A DNA stretch of 45,001 nucleotides, taken from contig NZ_LODI01000006.1 in the NCBI RefSeq assembly GCF_001468485.1, positions 53,039 through 98,039 of the forward strand, in the 5' to 3' direction. This document shows, one piece after another, positions 35,384 through 44,461 of the stretch. The number at the start of each line of letters is the position of its first letter. The stretch's first letter is position 1. The position numbers and the translations under genes were made by a program. The stretch comes from Pseudoalteromonas sp. H71. Lineage in GTDB: Bacteria > Pseudomonadota > Gammaproteobacteria > Enterobacterales > Alteromonadaceae. Below the pieces are notes generated by a model that worked only from the letters and a program-made list of their open reading frames with translations, was not told the origin of the DNA and made no database searches.

Positions 35384-37029
35384 TGTGCTTTCTCCGTAAT
35401 CATTTCGTCATTTGCAGCCCCTGGTGGTACAAGTGGCCATACGTTTTCTTTATCGTCTATGCAGGCATGTACTATGTACGGCCCTTTGTTGTTAACTAAT
35501 GCGGTTATTGCATCATCAACTTGATTTGCATGTGTAATTGTTTGCCCAGGAATACCAAATACAGCGGCTAACTGAACAAAATCAGGGTTATCTGAAAGGT
35601 TTGTTTCAGAGTAACGTCCTTCAAAAAATAGCTCCTGCCATTGGCGAACCATACCTAAGCGTTGGTTATCTAATATCAGTATTTTTACTGGTAAATTGTT
35701 ACGGCGAATAGTGGCGAGTTCTTGGATATTCATCATGATTGAACCATCACCCGAGACCGTTATTACAAAATCATCCGGGCGCGCTACTTGTGCACCTATG
35801 GCTGCTGGTAAACCAAAGCCCATTGTGCCTGCACCACCACTACTTAAATGGTTGCTCGGGTGGCTAAATTTCATGTGTTGCGCTACCCACATTTGGTGCT
35901 GACCCACATCACAGCACACTACGCCTGTTTTTGGCATACGCAGGCTTAATTGGTTCAATAAATACGGGGCAAATACTTTTTCGCCTGGGTAATCGTAGCG
36001 CCACGCATGTTTTACGCTTAACTGCTTATTTGTATCGCACCATGCTTTAGGGGTTACAAAGCACTCAAGTGCCGGTAATGATGTTTTTAAGTCTGCAACT
36101 AACGAGGCCTTAGCAGGTTTTCGTTTACCTACTTCAGCTGCATCTATATCTAAGTGGATTACTTTTGCTTTGGCTGCAAATTTAGCTAAGTTACCCGTTA
36201 CGCGGTCATCAAAACGAGCGCCTATACACACTAATACATCGCACTCTTGCACGGCTATATTAGCGGCTTGTGTACCGTGCATACCTAGCATACCTAAGTA
36301 ATGTTCGTAATCTGGTAATACACTGCCTAATGCCTTAAGTGTTGATACTGCTGGCATTTGCGTTTTATTTAAAAACTGCATTAACTCATTTTGCGCATCA
36401 GCGGCTTGCACGCCGCCGCCAACATATGCAACTGGCTGCTTTGCTTCACTTAATAACTGATTTGCAATAGCAACTTGGTTTAAATCAAGCTGTGGTAAGT
36501 ATTCATCAGCGGCGAGCCAAGGTTTAAAAGGCACTTGCGCCATTTGAATGTCTTTTGGAATATCGACAAGTACAGGACCTGGGCGACCACTTTGGGCTAA
36601 GTGCATAGCCTCTTGCAGTATTTCGGCTAAATCTCCTGGACGCTCTACCATGTAACTGTGTTTTGTGCACGAAAGTGACATACCTAGCACATCTACTTCT
36701 TGAAATGCATCAGAGCCAATAGCTGCAGTAGGTACTTGGCCAGTAATTGCTAATAATGGTACTGAGTCCATCATTGCATCGGCAAGTGCTGTTATTAGAT
36801 TAGTTGCCCCAGGGCCTGATGTTGCTAAACATACGCCTAATTTACCTGTGCTGCGGGCATAACCTACAGCAGCAAAACCAGCACCTTGCTCGTGGCGAGT
36901 GAGGTAATGCTTGACTGGCGCACCATACAGCGCATCGTAAATTGGCATAATGGCTCCACCAGGGTAGCCAAATACCTCTTTTACGCCGTGTTTGGCTAAT
37001 AAGTCGATTGTGAGTTCTGCGCCTGTCAT
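35380..37029 (-). CDS. ilvG: Acetolactate synthase II large subunit
   Basis: 549 residues from ATG 37029. With IlvM it condenses pyruvate with pyruvate or 2-oxobutanoate using thiamine diphosphate. Visible are the ThDP glutamate in RHEQGAGFAAVGYARSTGK, GPGATNLITALADAMMDSVP, and the C-terminal ThDP-Mg site GDGSIMMNIQELATI...NQRLGMVRQWQ. A frame extension to 37056 would need a TTG; ATG 37029 has GAGGA eight bases upstream and was chosen. The reading frame is intact, unlike the frameshifted ilvG of E. coli K-12. It is the first enzyme gene after the attenuator. Confidence 0.97.
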   Translation of the reverse strand: MTGAELTIDLLAKHGVKEVFGYPGGAIMPIYDALYGAPVKHYLTRHEQGAGFAAVGYARSTGKLGVCLATSGPGATNLITALADAMMDSVPLLAITGQVPTAAIGSDAFQEVDVLGMSLSCTKHSYMVERPGDLAEILQEAMHLAQSGRPGPVLVDIPKDIQMAQVPFKPWLAADEYLPQLDLNQVAIANQLLSEAKQPVAYVGGGVQAADAQNELMQFLNKTQMPAVSTLKALGSVLPDYEHYLGMLGMHGTQAANIAVQECDVLVCIGARFDDRVTGNLAKFAAKAKVIHLDIDAAEVGKRKPAKASLVADLKTSLPALECFVTPKAWCDTNKQLSVKHAWRYDYPGEKVFAPYLLNQLSLRMPKTGVVCCDVGQHQMWVAQHMKFSHPSNHLSSGGAGTMGFGLPAAIGAQVARPDDFVITVSGDGSIMMNIQELATIRRNNLPVKILILDNQRLGMVRQWQELFFEGRYSETNLSDNPDFVQLAAVFGIPGQTITHANQVDDAITALVNNKGPYIVHACIDDKENVWPLVPPGAANDEMITEKAQ

Positions 37030-37082
37030 TAATAAATCCTCATTCTTCAGTGACAACCTAATTAATTTTTACCCTTAAAACT

Positions 37083-37120
37083 AAAAAGCCCTCCGAACTG
37101 TTAAGTGCGGAGGGCTTTTT
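37083..37120 (-). terminator. ilv attenuator (regulatory terminator)
   Basis: The 13-base arms 37083-37095 and 37108-37120 are perfectly complementary, with a 12-base loop and T5 on the minus strand, lying between ilvL and ilvG. The end of ilvL (37144-37152) carries GAGGGCTTT, which can pair perfectly over 9 bases with AAAGCCCTC of the first terminator arm, giving the antiterminator. This is a textbook attenuation layout. Confidence 0.9.
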
Positions 37121-37139
37121 AATGCTCAAGTTTACAGCA

Positions 37140-37250
37140 CTACAAAGCCCTCGCGGGAATAATCACCACGATAATAATCAGGACTAGTTTAAGTGCAGTT
37201 GTAAGCATGTAATTAACACCAAATTTAAATAATCTGTTGCGAAAGCTCAT
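37140..37250 (-). CDS. ilvL: ilv operon leader peptide
   Basis: 36 codons, ATG at 37250 to TAG at 37140. Residues 22-31 read LVLIIIVVII, ten branched-chain codons in a row, ending PARAL. Scarcity of charged Leu, Val or Ile tRNA would stall the ribosome there and leave the downstream antiterminator segment free; a ribosome reaching the stop covers it. An internal ATG at 37208 gives a 22-residue alternative with the same control codons, but AGAGCGAAAG ahead of the first ATG is the better site. The minus-strand promoter at 37269-37297 drives it. Confidence 0.9.
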   Translation of the reverse strand: MSFRNRLFKFGVNYMLTTALKLVLIIIVVIIPARAL

Positions 37251-37268
37251 CTTTCGCTCTGTTATGTA

Positions 37269-37297
37269 TTAGTACCGCGCTGAGCGGCTTAAGTCAA
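37269..37297 (-). promoter_or_regulatory. Promoter of the ilvLGMDA operon
   Basis: On the minus strand TTGACT (37292-37297) is five of six to the -35 consensus; 17 bases later TACTAAT (37268-37274) is the only -10 candidate and is poor. Predicted start near 37262, 12 bases before ilvL. Confidence 0.6.
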
Positions 37298-37696
37298 CAC
37301 CAAACTCAATTCAAAAAAAGCACTAAAACCCAAATTAAGTGGTTTTAAAATTCACTAAATACAACCGTAAAGGAATTTTTATGTTTTAATTTAAAGTATA
37401 GAAATTCACTATTCTTATATTCCCCATTTATGGTTTGATTAATTTTTGAGTTTTAGTAAAAATTAAATTAATTTTTTTATACAGATAGTATTTAGCTCTT
37501 CCGAATAGTTTTAATGATTATGGCTTGCGACTGTACAAAATCAAAAAACGTAAATAGAACAGACACTCCACTCAGCGCACATTAGTACCAATACCCTCAC
37601 AAAAGACGTTTGATAAATACTGAATTTAGCACTGCTGTATAGGCAAATTTAGGTTAGTATTTGTTTAACTCAACAACAGGATTTGAAGGACAAACC
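37298..37696. other. AT-rich intergenic gap, no gene seen
   Basis: About 400 bases between the divergent ilv operon and the TraB/GumN gene. It is rich in A and T tracts, especially 37370-37490. I find no ORF with a ribosome site, no convincing terminator and no repeat in it apart from AAGGA just ahead of the 37697 start. Confidence 0.5.
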
Positions 37697-38575
37697 ATGA
37701 AACCGATACCTCGTATTAGTTACTTTTTCATTATGGTGCTGCTTACAGTACTAAGCTTTAATAGCCTTGCAACACCAGCTTTATATAAAGTAGAAAAAAA
37801 CGGCACAACATCTTATTTATTTGGCACTGTTCACGTAGGTGATGCCAGTATGAAAGGCTTGCCTGAAAATATAACTCAAGCCATTGAACAAAGTAATGAA
37901 GTGGTTGTGGAAGTGGATATTAGTAAACTTACTCCATTTGAGATGCAACAGCGCTCTATGCCATTAATGATGCTAAAAAATGGCAAAACATTACAAACAG
38001 AACTATCAAAACAAAACTACAAAAAGCTTAAAGATTACTTTGCAAAAAAGTCGATTGATATTGCCATGTTTAACACCTTCAAACCGTGGGCTGTAATGGT
38101 AACTATGATGCAAATTGAATTTCAAAATGCAGGATTTTCTGATCAAACAGGCATAGACAAGCAAGTACTTGCTTACGCTAAAGAGCAAAATATAAAAATA
38201 AGCGAACTAGAAACCTTAGAGCAGCAGTTACAAATGTTTGATGGTATGGCGCTATTAAGTAACGAAATGATTGAAGAAACCTTCGAGCAGCTTGCCGACA
38301 TTAATACTTACTTTATTAAGCTAGTAAACGCGTGGAAAAATGGCGATATGGATACGCTTACCGAGTACTACAATATGAGCTTTGACGATAGTAATTACGG
38401 TGAAATAAGCGAGCAAGTCATGCTGGTTAATCGCAATAATAAATGGGTTGAGCAATTAGTGCCTCGCTTAAGTAACGAAAAACTATTTATTGCGGTAGGT
38501 GCACTGCACTTACCAGAGCAACATGGCTTAATTAAGCAGCTAAAAGACAAAGGTTTTAGTGTTACTCGTCTTTAA
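37697..38575 (+). CDS. TraB/GumN family protein, exported
   Basis: 292 residues from ATG 37697, which follows AAGGA by seven bases; the frame extends 12 codons further upstream without a ribosome site. A signal peptide (ISYFFIMVLLTVLSFNSLA) precedes ALYKVEKNGTTSYLFGTVHVGD, the family start. The two GxxH motifs of the TraB/PrgY/GumN fold are GTVH near the N-terminus and GALH in LFIAVGALHLPEQHGL near the C-terminus; an Asp/Glu pair in VVVEVDIS is also seen. These motifs suggest a metal-dependent peptidase-like fold, but the substrate is unknown. It probably acts in the periplasm or at the envelope. Confidence 0.88.
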   Translation: MKPIPRISYFFIMVLLTVLSFNSLATPALYKVEKNGTTSYLFGTVHVGDASMKGLPENITQAIEQSNEVVVEVDISKLTPFEMQQRSMPLMMLKNGKTLQTELSKQNYKKLKDYFAKKSIDIAMFNTFKPWAVMVTMMQIEFQNAGFSDQTGIDKQVLAYAKEQNIKISELETLEQQLQMFDGMALLSNEMIEETFEQLADINTYFIKLVNAWKNGDMDTLTEYYNMSFDDSNYGEISEQVMLVNRNNKWVEQLVPRLSNEKLFIAVGALHLPEQHGLIKQLKDKGFSVTRL

Positions 38576-38643
38576 AACTAAGAACTCCAATAAAGCTTAC
38601 GTAAATAGTTACCCTGCGTAAGCTAATAATATTTAGGTGGATT

Positions 38644-38835
38644 ATGAAACGTATTCAATTCGAGATTTTATTTTTTCTCTCCATGCTTTTTATAAGTGGA
38701 ATATATTACTATCAAGAGGGACACTTTAAACCAAGTGGTGGGTTAATCATTGCTTCTTTACTTCTTGTGATCGAAATTATTATTTACGCAATAGAAAGTA
38801 TTAATAAAAAATATAAAAAACATTCTAAAACCTAA
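38644..38835 (+). CDS. Small two-helix membrane protein
   Basis: 63 residues. Two hydrophobic segments, about 7-23 (EILFFLSMLFISGIYYY) and 33-51 (LIIASLLLVIEIIIYAI), with a short GHFKPSGG turn and a basic C-terminus (NKKYKKHSKT), predict a hairpin in the inner membrane with both ends in the cytoplasm. AGGTGG seven bases ahead of ATG is a good ribosome site. I do not recognise a family. It follows the TraB/GumN gene by 68 bases on the same strand without a terminator between, so it may be co-transcribed. Confidence 0.7.
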   Translation: MKRIQFEILFFLSMLFISGIYYYQEGHFKPSGGLIIASLLLVIEIIIYAIESINKKYKKHSKT

Positions 38836-39015
38836 AAAAATTGTATCTCAGGTAGCAATAACTTCATTTGGGTAAGGTGCTTCTATGCTTGCAGTACTAA
38901 TTTAACCTTATCAATTAGCACTGCAAACAGTGTCGATTTGCCTACATCATAGCACTTACTGTACTGCCAAGTTAACATCAGGCTAATTATGTAAGTCAGC
39001 GTATTTTACACATTT

Positions 39016-40746
39016 TTAATTTATTTCACTGCTCATACATACATTAACTAGCGCATCGACAATTGCTTGCTTACCAATTGGTTTATGAATATGCCCACTG
39101 GCGCCATACTCATAAACTAACTTCATATCCTCTGTAGATGTATTAGCGGTAACCACAATAATAGGCGTATTAGCGTCAAAAATGCGTATTTTTTTAATAG
39201 CCTCAAAGCCATCCATTATTGGCATATTTAAATCCATAAAAATAACCTGGTATTCATTTTTAGTGGCCATCTCGCAGGCGACCTTTCCGTTTTCTGCACA
39301 TTCATAGCTATAGTTAAGTTGTGAAAGAATTCGCGTTAATAAGTGCATGTTTAACGGGTTATCTTCAACAACTAAACAATGCAGATTTTGAGGTAACAGC
39401 GCACTTAACGAAGGTGCACTTTCATCAATCACAACGGGCATTTTCAGCGTAACGCGCACCCCATTTGGCGATGTATTTTCAAACACAATATTTCCGTCAA
39501 AAGCATCAACAATGTACTGCACCCTTGCAAGGCCTGTTCTTAACCCTTGAAAGTGATTATTTTGGTTAGATGAATTAAAAGTTAACTTGCTGACTGGCTT
39601 GGTTAATCCTGAACCTGTATCCGTGATTCTTACTGTTAATTGCTTATTGCTAACACAAGCCTTAACAGTAACAGCCCCCTCTTCTGTAAACTTTAATGCG
39701 TTGCCAACTAACTCAGCTAACACTTGCTGAAAGCGTTGATGATCTAGTTTTATAGCTTGATCAAGTGTCGAATCAAGAGTTGTAACTAAGGTAATGCCTT
39801 TTTGACTGTAACCAAATTCATACCCTAAAAGCACTTTATTGAATGACTGAAGTAAGTTTTCATTTGACGGTTTCAATGCCCAACGACCTAAACTAAGCGC
39901 CTGTAAATCTTGTAGCTCGTCAAGCATTGCTATTATTCTTGATGCGCAATAAGAGGCCTGTGTTTTAATCGATTTTTGGCTATTACTGACCTCTAACGAA
40001 TCAATCGAGGCAATAAAGCCTTGTAGAGGCGTTCTAAACTCATGACTTGCTCGAGCTATAAAGTGTTCTTTATTTTTGCTCACTTGCTGCGCAAAATCTT
40101 TTTGCTGTTGATACTTTGATAACGCCTTAGTGATCTGCTTTTCCATCGGTATGAACACAAAGCGTAATACACCAATAAGCAATAACATAGTTAGCAACCA
40201 AAAAAATAGCTCGGCTGAAGACACCCACGCCACTTTTTTTACGGACTCTTTTTCAAATAAGCCAACAGCTTGATCTAAATACTTTAGTAACTCTTCCATT
40301 CGCTTAACAGAAAACACATTGGGGTCTATTTTTTCCTGTTTATACAGTAGCCCTTCTACCCGCTGGATAAATTTTTGCACGCGCAAATCTAGCTCAATAG
40401 GTGATTGTATATATAACTTGATAAGCTCAGGGCTGAGGTATTTATATTGACCATTATCGTTTTTTAACAATAAATATTGATGGTTTGCTTTAAATAGGCT
40501 GAGCGATGCATCTAAAGACTGCTGATGATCTGTACTAGGTACTTGCGAGGTTAATAACTTATCACCATGCCATGCAATTTTTTGCGACAGCATTCGCTGT
40601 TTACCAGCAATGTTAATAATGTTTGCATCATTTTTTTGTACTGAAAAAAAGTACTGCATTAGTGATACAGAAACACTAATTAATAGCGCAATAGCGATTA
40701 ATGCCCACCGATTACGTAGGCGAATATTTGCAACAACTTCAAACAT
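39016..40746 (-). CDS. Hybrid histidine kinase with PilJ-type sensor
   Basis: 576 residues. Transmembrane helices at about 14-34 and 178-198 enclose a helical periplasmic domain that starts NIINIAGKQRMLSQKIA, the PilJ/NarX-like sensor signature. The kinase core follows: HisKA with ASHEFRTPLQG (phospho-acceptor His235), N box ELVGNALKFTEEG, and TDTGSGL as the G1 box. The C-terminal receiver holds VVEDNPLN and the phospho-acceptor Asp505 in FMDLNMPIMDG, with Lys in HIHKPIG. No Hpt domain or response regulator gene is adjacent, so phosphotransfer partners must be elsewhere. The ligand is unknown. It is monocistronic as far as can be seen. Confidence 0.9.
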   Translation of the reverse strand: MFEVVANIRLRNRWALIAIALLISVSVSLMQYFFSVQKNDANIINIAGKQRMLSQKIAWHGDKLLTSQVPSTDHQQSLDASLSLFKANHQYLLLKNDNGQYKYLSPELIKLYIQSPIELDLRVQKFIQRVEGLLYKQEKIDPNVFSVKRMEELLKYLDQAVGLFEKESVKKVAWVSSAELFFWLLTMLLLIGVLRFVFIPMEKQITKALSKYQQQKDFAQQVSKNKEHFIARASHEFRTPLQGFIASIDSLEVSNSQKSIKTQASYCASRIIAMLDELQDLQALSLGRWALKPSNENLLQSFNKVLLGYEFGYSQKGITLVTTLDSTLDQAIKLDHQRFQQVLAELVGNALKFTEEGAVTVKACVSNKQLTVRITDTGSGLTKPVSKLTFNSSNQNNHFQGLRTGLARVQYIVDAFDGNIVFENTSPNGVRVTLKMPVVIDESAPSLSALLPQNLHCLVVEDNPLNMHLLTRILSQLNYSYECAENGKVACEMATKNEYQVIFMDLNMPIMDGFEAIKKIRIFDANTPIIVVTANTSTEDMKLVYEYGASGHIHKPIGKQAIVDALVNVCMSSEIN

Positions 40747-40814
40747 AGTTAGCCTAATTTTTTGGTTTAAGTGTAGTCCAATTACATCAATATCTATGCT
40801 TAATCTATAAATAT

Positions 40815-40840
40815 AAAAAAGCCCAACTCAAAGCTGGGCT
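40815..40840 (-). terminator. Terminator after the cis/trans isomerase gene
   Basis: AGCCCA / TGGGCT stem with a nine-base loop, followed on the minus strand by T6. It lies 15 bases past the stop at 40856. Confidence 0.85.
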
Positions 40841-40855
40841 ATATAAGAGGATTTA

Positions 40856-43186
40856 CTATCTATTTTCTAAACGATTGTAATCGAACAACCCGTATTCAAT
40901 ACCACGGTATTTTTTTGCTGTAGCGTGCAAAATATCGCTGTATTGCCAAAACTGTGGATGAGAACGTCTAATACCAAACTTAGTTTTTAAAGCTGCGTAG
41001 TCAGCTTCAACTTGCATCATAGGTAACTGTTCAGCAAAAGCCTCAACCTGTTGTTCATTATTCAAATACCAAATGGAAGCTGGGTAGTCACCTATAAAAC
41101 CGGGGACGATTGTTGCCGTGTCTTCGTCAAAAGCTCGTTGACCGTCTTCATTTAATAAGCTCGAAATATTGTAATGTGCGTTATGATGAATAATCGTGTA
41201 AGCCTTATGGCTATCGTCATCTTGCTTTACTAACACAAACGATAACTGCGGTAGTAAGTTTACTGCTTTTGCAGGCATAGCATTAATGGCACTTAGTGAT
41301 TTAGGTACTTGTTTATAATCGTAGTGCTCGCTTAGCACTGGGCTTAGCGCCTCTTTAATTAGTGCATATAACTCTTTTTGAGGATTGTTTGTTTTATAAG
41401 TTATACCGCTTGGCTGACTAAACTCACGATTATTTTTAAAAAACTCAGCAAGGCTTGGGGGTGATTTTCGATACCACTGGCCTTTAATTTTATCTCGTTT
41501 ACTTTCAGGTAATAATGCTAAGAAGTTTTGCTCTCCTTCTAAGCGTAAAAAATCCATATACAAACGCGTTACCAGTTGATGCCCAATATTGCCGTAAACA
41601 TCAAAACCAGCAACCAGCAAATAATGAATTCGCTCAAATAAGGCATAATCTAAAATCCAAGTTGTTTTTGGCTCTTGACCAATAAAACCTTTCACCACGG
41701 TGGCGCTGTCAAAATGACGAAATATAGTCAGTGCTGCATTTTTATTGTGGCCATCTCCTTTCCACAATAGATCTGTTGTTAAATGCTCGCCACCTTTAAA
41801 CATCTCATTAGCTAAATTGACCTTTGCTTTTAAATATTTTTGCTCCAGAGCTGAGTATTTAACCCAGTTAGCAATAGGAAATGCATTACTTTCCTCTGCG
41901 GCGGGTAATTCAAGTGCGTCCTCATGCTGCATTATCATTTGTCCAACCGCTGGGGTTGCCACCTTTTTGGGGTCAGCAAAAGCAACCCAAAAGTGGTCGT
42001 TAATCACATTTAACGCAATTTGACCACGGCATACTGGCCCTTTAATAAAGCCCATAATAATTAACTCTGCTTCATCAAGCATAAATTGATATTTAGAATC
42101 AATAGGGATCACTTCAAACGTTTTAAACGGATTAGATGCAGACTCTGCCTTGTAGCTTGGCATGCTTTTAACCGTATACTCTGGTGCAATGAACTGTTGG
42201 TACAAGCGCGTCAACTTTTCATCATTTAGCTTAAGAGGTAAGTGAGTTTTAGATAAAACAGTGCTGCGATCATGCAAAAATCGGTAGTAAACACGGTTAA
42301 CTTTAGGGTCGTCATAAGGTCGACGTGTGCTTATTAATTTTATTTTTTCGCCTGGAGGTGTGCTCGAACGAACAAGCTTAAAAAAGTTATCTGGGGTCTT
42401 TTGGCCAAAATATATGTGAGCTAAAAACCAATGCTCGTATATATAGCGAGCCGATAACTGATACTTCAAATCATCTTGGTTTAAAAATGCTTCCCAACGC
42501 TTTACCTGCTCAAGTTCATACTCTGTTGGCGGGTCAATATGCGCCATTTTACCGCCTGCTTTGAGCCACTTCTGCAAGTGATTAAATTCATCACGGGATA
42601 CGCCCGGTAATCCATAAGGCATACCAGCATGAGGCTGCTCACCCGCTAATTGATCAAATTCTCCCATAGTGGCACAGGTTTGAGAGCGGCTCAGCGAAAA
42701 ATCAAACTCATCACCTAATATTTCATTTGCAGGCAATTCATGGCTTTGTTTCAGTACTAAACTATTAAACAAGACGCTACCAGCTAAGTTAGCTTCCTCA
42801 GTTTGTACTCGCTCATTTAAAACAGGGGTGAAGTTCTTTTCACGCCATTGCTGCGTGGTTGTCGCATCAAACAATAGCCGACTTGGGGTTGTAGCAAGTA
42901 AACGAGTACCATCATAAACAAGGTTTTTACTTACACCTCTATCTATCCCTTCAGGGGATGATAGTTTTAACTGACAAGGTGCATCGTAACAACCATGACA
43001 AACAACACAGCGAGTATCAAGCACAGGTTTTACATTTTGTAAAAAATTAGCCCCTTCGCCTGTATTATGAGAAACAATTCTCCGCTGAGGTTGTTCAGTG
43101 CCAAATATCTCATTGTAATGAGCATTACCTAAGTACGCACAACCACTGAGAATAACTAATATAACGATACCTATGAGTTTGTTCAT
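40856..43186 (-). CDS. cti: Fatty acid cis/trans isomerase, haem-containing
   Basis: 776 residues, the Cti length. Cti converts cis unsaturated phospholipid acyl chains to trans in place, stiffening the membrane under solvent or heat stress. The N-terminus is a lipoprotein-like signal with lipobox LSGC (Cys16), and a haem c site CVVCH (C60, C63, H64) follows, so the enzyme sits in the periplasm. GMPYGLPGVSRDEFNHLQKWLKAGG is a second characteristic segment with His and Met. An upstream unknown gene overlaps its ATG by four bases (ATGA), implying coupled translation. Pseudomonas Cti has a cleavable signal; the Cys here suggests anchoring, which is inference. Confidence 0.92.
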   Translation of the reverse strand: MNKLIGIVILVILSGCAYLGNAHYNEIFGTEQPQRRIVSHNTGEGANFLQNVKPVLDTRCVVCHGCYDAPCQLKLSSPEGIDRGVSKNLVYDGTRLLATTPSRLLFDATTTQQWREKNFTPVLNERVQTEEANLAGSVLFNSLVLKQSHELPANEILGDEFDFSLSRSQTCATMGEFDQLAGEQPHAGMPYGLPGVSRDEFNHLQKWLKAGGKMAHIDPPTEYELEQVKRWEAFLNQDDLKYQLSARYIYEHWFLAHIYFGQKTPDNFFKLVRSSTPPGEKIKLISTRRPYDDPKVNRVYYRFLHDRSTVLSKTHLPLKLNDEKLTRLYQQFIAPEYTVKSMPSYKAESASNPFKTFEVIPIDSKYQFMLDEAELIIMGFIKGPVCRGQIALNVINDHFWVAFADPKKVATPAVGQMIMQHEDALELPAAEESNAFPIANWVKYSALEQKYLKAKVNLANEMFKGGEHLTTDLLWKGDGHNKNAALTIFRHFDSATVVKGFIGQEPKTTWILDYALFERIHYLLVAGFDVYGNIGHQLVTRLYMDFLRLEGEQNFLALLPESKRDKIKGQWYRKSPPSLAEFFKNNREFSQPSGITYKTNNPQKELYALIKEALSPVLSEHYDYKQVPKSLSAINAMPAKAVNLLPQLSFVLVKQDDDSHKAYTIIHHNAHYNISSLLNEDGQRAFDEDTATIVPGFIGDYPASIWYLNNEQQVEAFAEQLPMMQVEADYAALKTKFGIRRSHPQFWQYSDILHATAKKYRGIEYGLFDYNRLENR

Positions 43187-43545
43187 TCGTCTTCATCACC
43201 CAAATCAAAGGTCGGCATCATATCCATTTGCGGAGATATAAATACATCTTGGTTCTCAGTATTGAGTACAACACTTAGAACAGGACCATGAATTAATGTT
43301 ATTTGCGCACTGTGCGGTTGCTCTAACACAGGAGTATAAGCAGGGTCTGTAATCAATAATTCATAATCTGTCACTGTAATAGCTATGCTGCTATCCTCTG
43401 AAGGGTTTTGGCAAATTTGAGCAAGTAAATCATCATCAAGTGGTATTAATATTTCAAAATCAGGCTGTTCTAAATCTCTATCACTTAAAGACTCATTTAA
43501 TAGAAATAAAGGAAGGGTTAAATTGCTATTTTGTTCAAATTCCAT
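43183..43545 (-). CDS. Unknown acidic protein coupled to cti
   Basis: About 120 residues of no family I recognise. It is acidic, has no signal peptide or membrane helix, and is rich in hydrophobic-acidic alternation (FEILIPLDDDLLAQIC, ITVTDYELLITDPAY, ITLIHGPVLSVVLN), which suggests beta strands. The C-terminus MPTFDLGDEDE is strongly acidic. The stop overlaps the cti ATG by four bases, so it is almost surely translated and co-regulated with cti. The start is uncertain: ATG 43545 follows GAGC, while ATG 43563 six codons earlier would be leaderless given a TATAAT at 43568-43573 on the minus strand. Confidence 0.7.
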   Translation of the reverse strand: MEFEQNSNLTLPLFLLNESLSDRDLEQPDFEILIPLDDDLLAQICQNPSEDSSIAITVTDYELLITDPAYTPVLEQPHSAQITLIHGPVLSVVLNTENQDVFISPQMDMMPTFDLGDEDE

Positions 43546-43567
43546 TGTCTGCTCAACATGCATAGAT

Positions 43568-43589
43568 ATTATATATGACTGGCATTATA
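43568..43589 (-). promoter_or_regulatory. Two -10 elements upstream of the cti unit
   Basis: On the minus strand TATAAT occurs twice, at 43584-43589 and 43568-43573. No good -35 is paired with either. They lie 20-45 bases ahead of ATG 43545. Confidence 0.45.
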
Positions 43590-43684
43590 GCAAAATAACG
43601 AGTAATTAAACGCTAAAGCTAATAGCCAAAGTAGTTCAGTACAAGTTAGTCTTCGCATGCACTCACTCATACGCCATAAACGCG

Positions 43685-44461
43685 TTAATCTTGCGCTTGG
43701 ATCACGGAAAAAACAGCACCTTGAGGATCGCAAAGAACAGCAAACCGACCAACTTCAGGTACTGTAGTAGAAGGTACACACACTTGAGCTCCTAGTTCCT
43801 GTGCCTTGTTGGCTGTTGAATCGCAGTTATCAACTAAAAAATAAATCATCCAATGAGGAGGAACCTCCTCAGGCCATTCATTATTCATTTCAAGCATTCC
43901 AGCAACAGGCTTACCATCCACCATGAATAATGTGTAATCCATACCATCCATTGGTTTTATTTCACTTTTCCATCCCAGTAAAGCACAATAAAACTCGTTA
44001 CTAATTTTACTGTTGCGTGTAGCTAACTCATGCCAATAAGGCGTTGATAGCTCTGATAAACGTTTACATCCTTTATGATCTTTTCCTTGCCATAATGCAA
44101 CGGTTGCTCCCCCCGGATCAGTAAGCATTAACATCCGGCCAGCATTCATAACATTATGAGGACCTGCAATTATTTCAGCTCCGAATTGTTTCGCTTTTAA
44201 TGCGCATTCATCCACATCGTCTACCGCAATATATGTTAACCAACTGCTTGGAATACCCTCTTGAATTTGCTCTTTTGGCATTTCATACATAGCGGCAATG
44301 TCGTCATTCTCTTTTTGTAACATAGTATAAAATAGATCATCGCCTATAGGTTGATCATCATTACCCCAGTCAAATAAAGACATATAAAAAGCCTTACCCT
44401 CTTTCCAGTTATGTGTACATAGCTCTGACCAGCAAAAAATACCTTGTGGATAATTGTCCAT
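43685..44461 (-). CDS. Two-domain VOC (glyoxalase/dioxygenase fold) protein
   Basis: 258 residues made of two similar halves, each a vicinal-oxygen-chelate domain. Half one: GIFCWSELCTHNWKEGKAFYMSLFDW, WLTYIAVDDVDECALKAKQFGAEI and MLMLTDPGGATVALWQ. Half two: TPYWHELATRNSKISNEFYCALLGW, WMIYFLVDNCDSTANKAQELGAQV and FAVLCDPQGAVFSVIQ. This resembles the CFP30B / COG3324 group annotated as glyoxalase-like or hydroxylase-like; no reaction can be assigned. The potential metal ligands are less clear than in glyoxalase I. It stands alone on the minus strand. Confidence 0.87.
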   Translation of the reverse strand: MDNYPQGIFCWSELCTHNWKEGKAFYMSLFDWGNDDQPIGDDLFYTMLQKENDDIAAMYEMPKEQIQEGIPSSWLTYIAVDDVDECALKAKQFGAEIIAGPHNVMNAGRMLMLTDPGGATVALWQGKDHKGCKRLSELSTPYWHELATRNSKISNEFYCALLGWKSEIKPMDGMDYTLFMVDGKPVAGMLEMNNEWPEEVPPHWMIYFLVDNCDSTANKAQELGAQVCVPSTTVPEVGRFAVLCDPQGAVFSVIQAQD

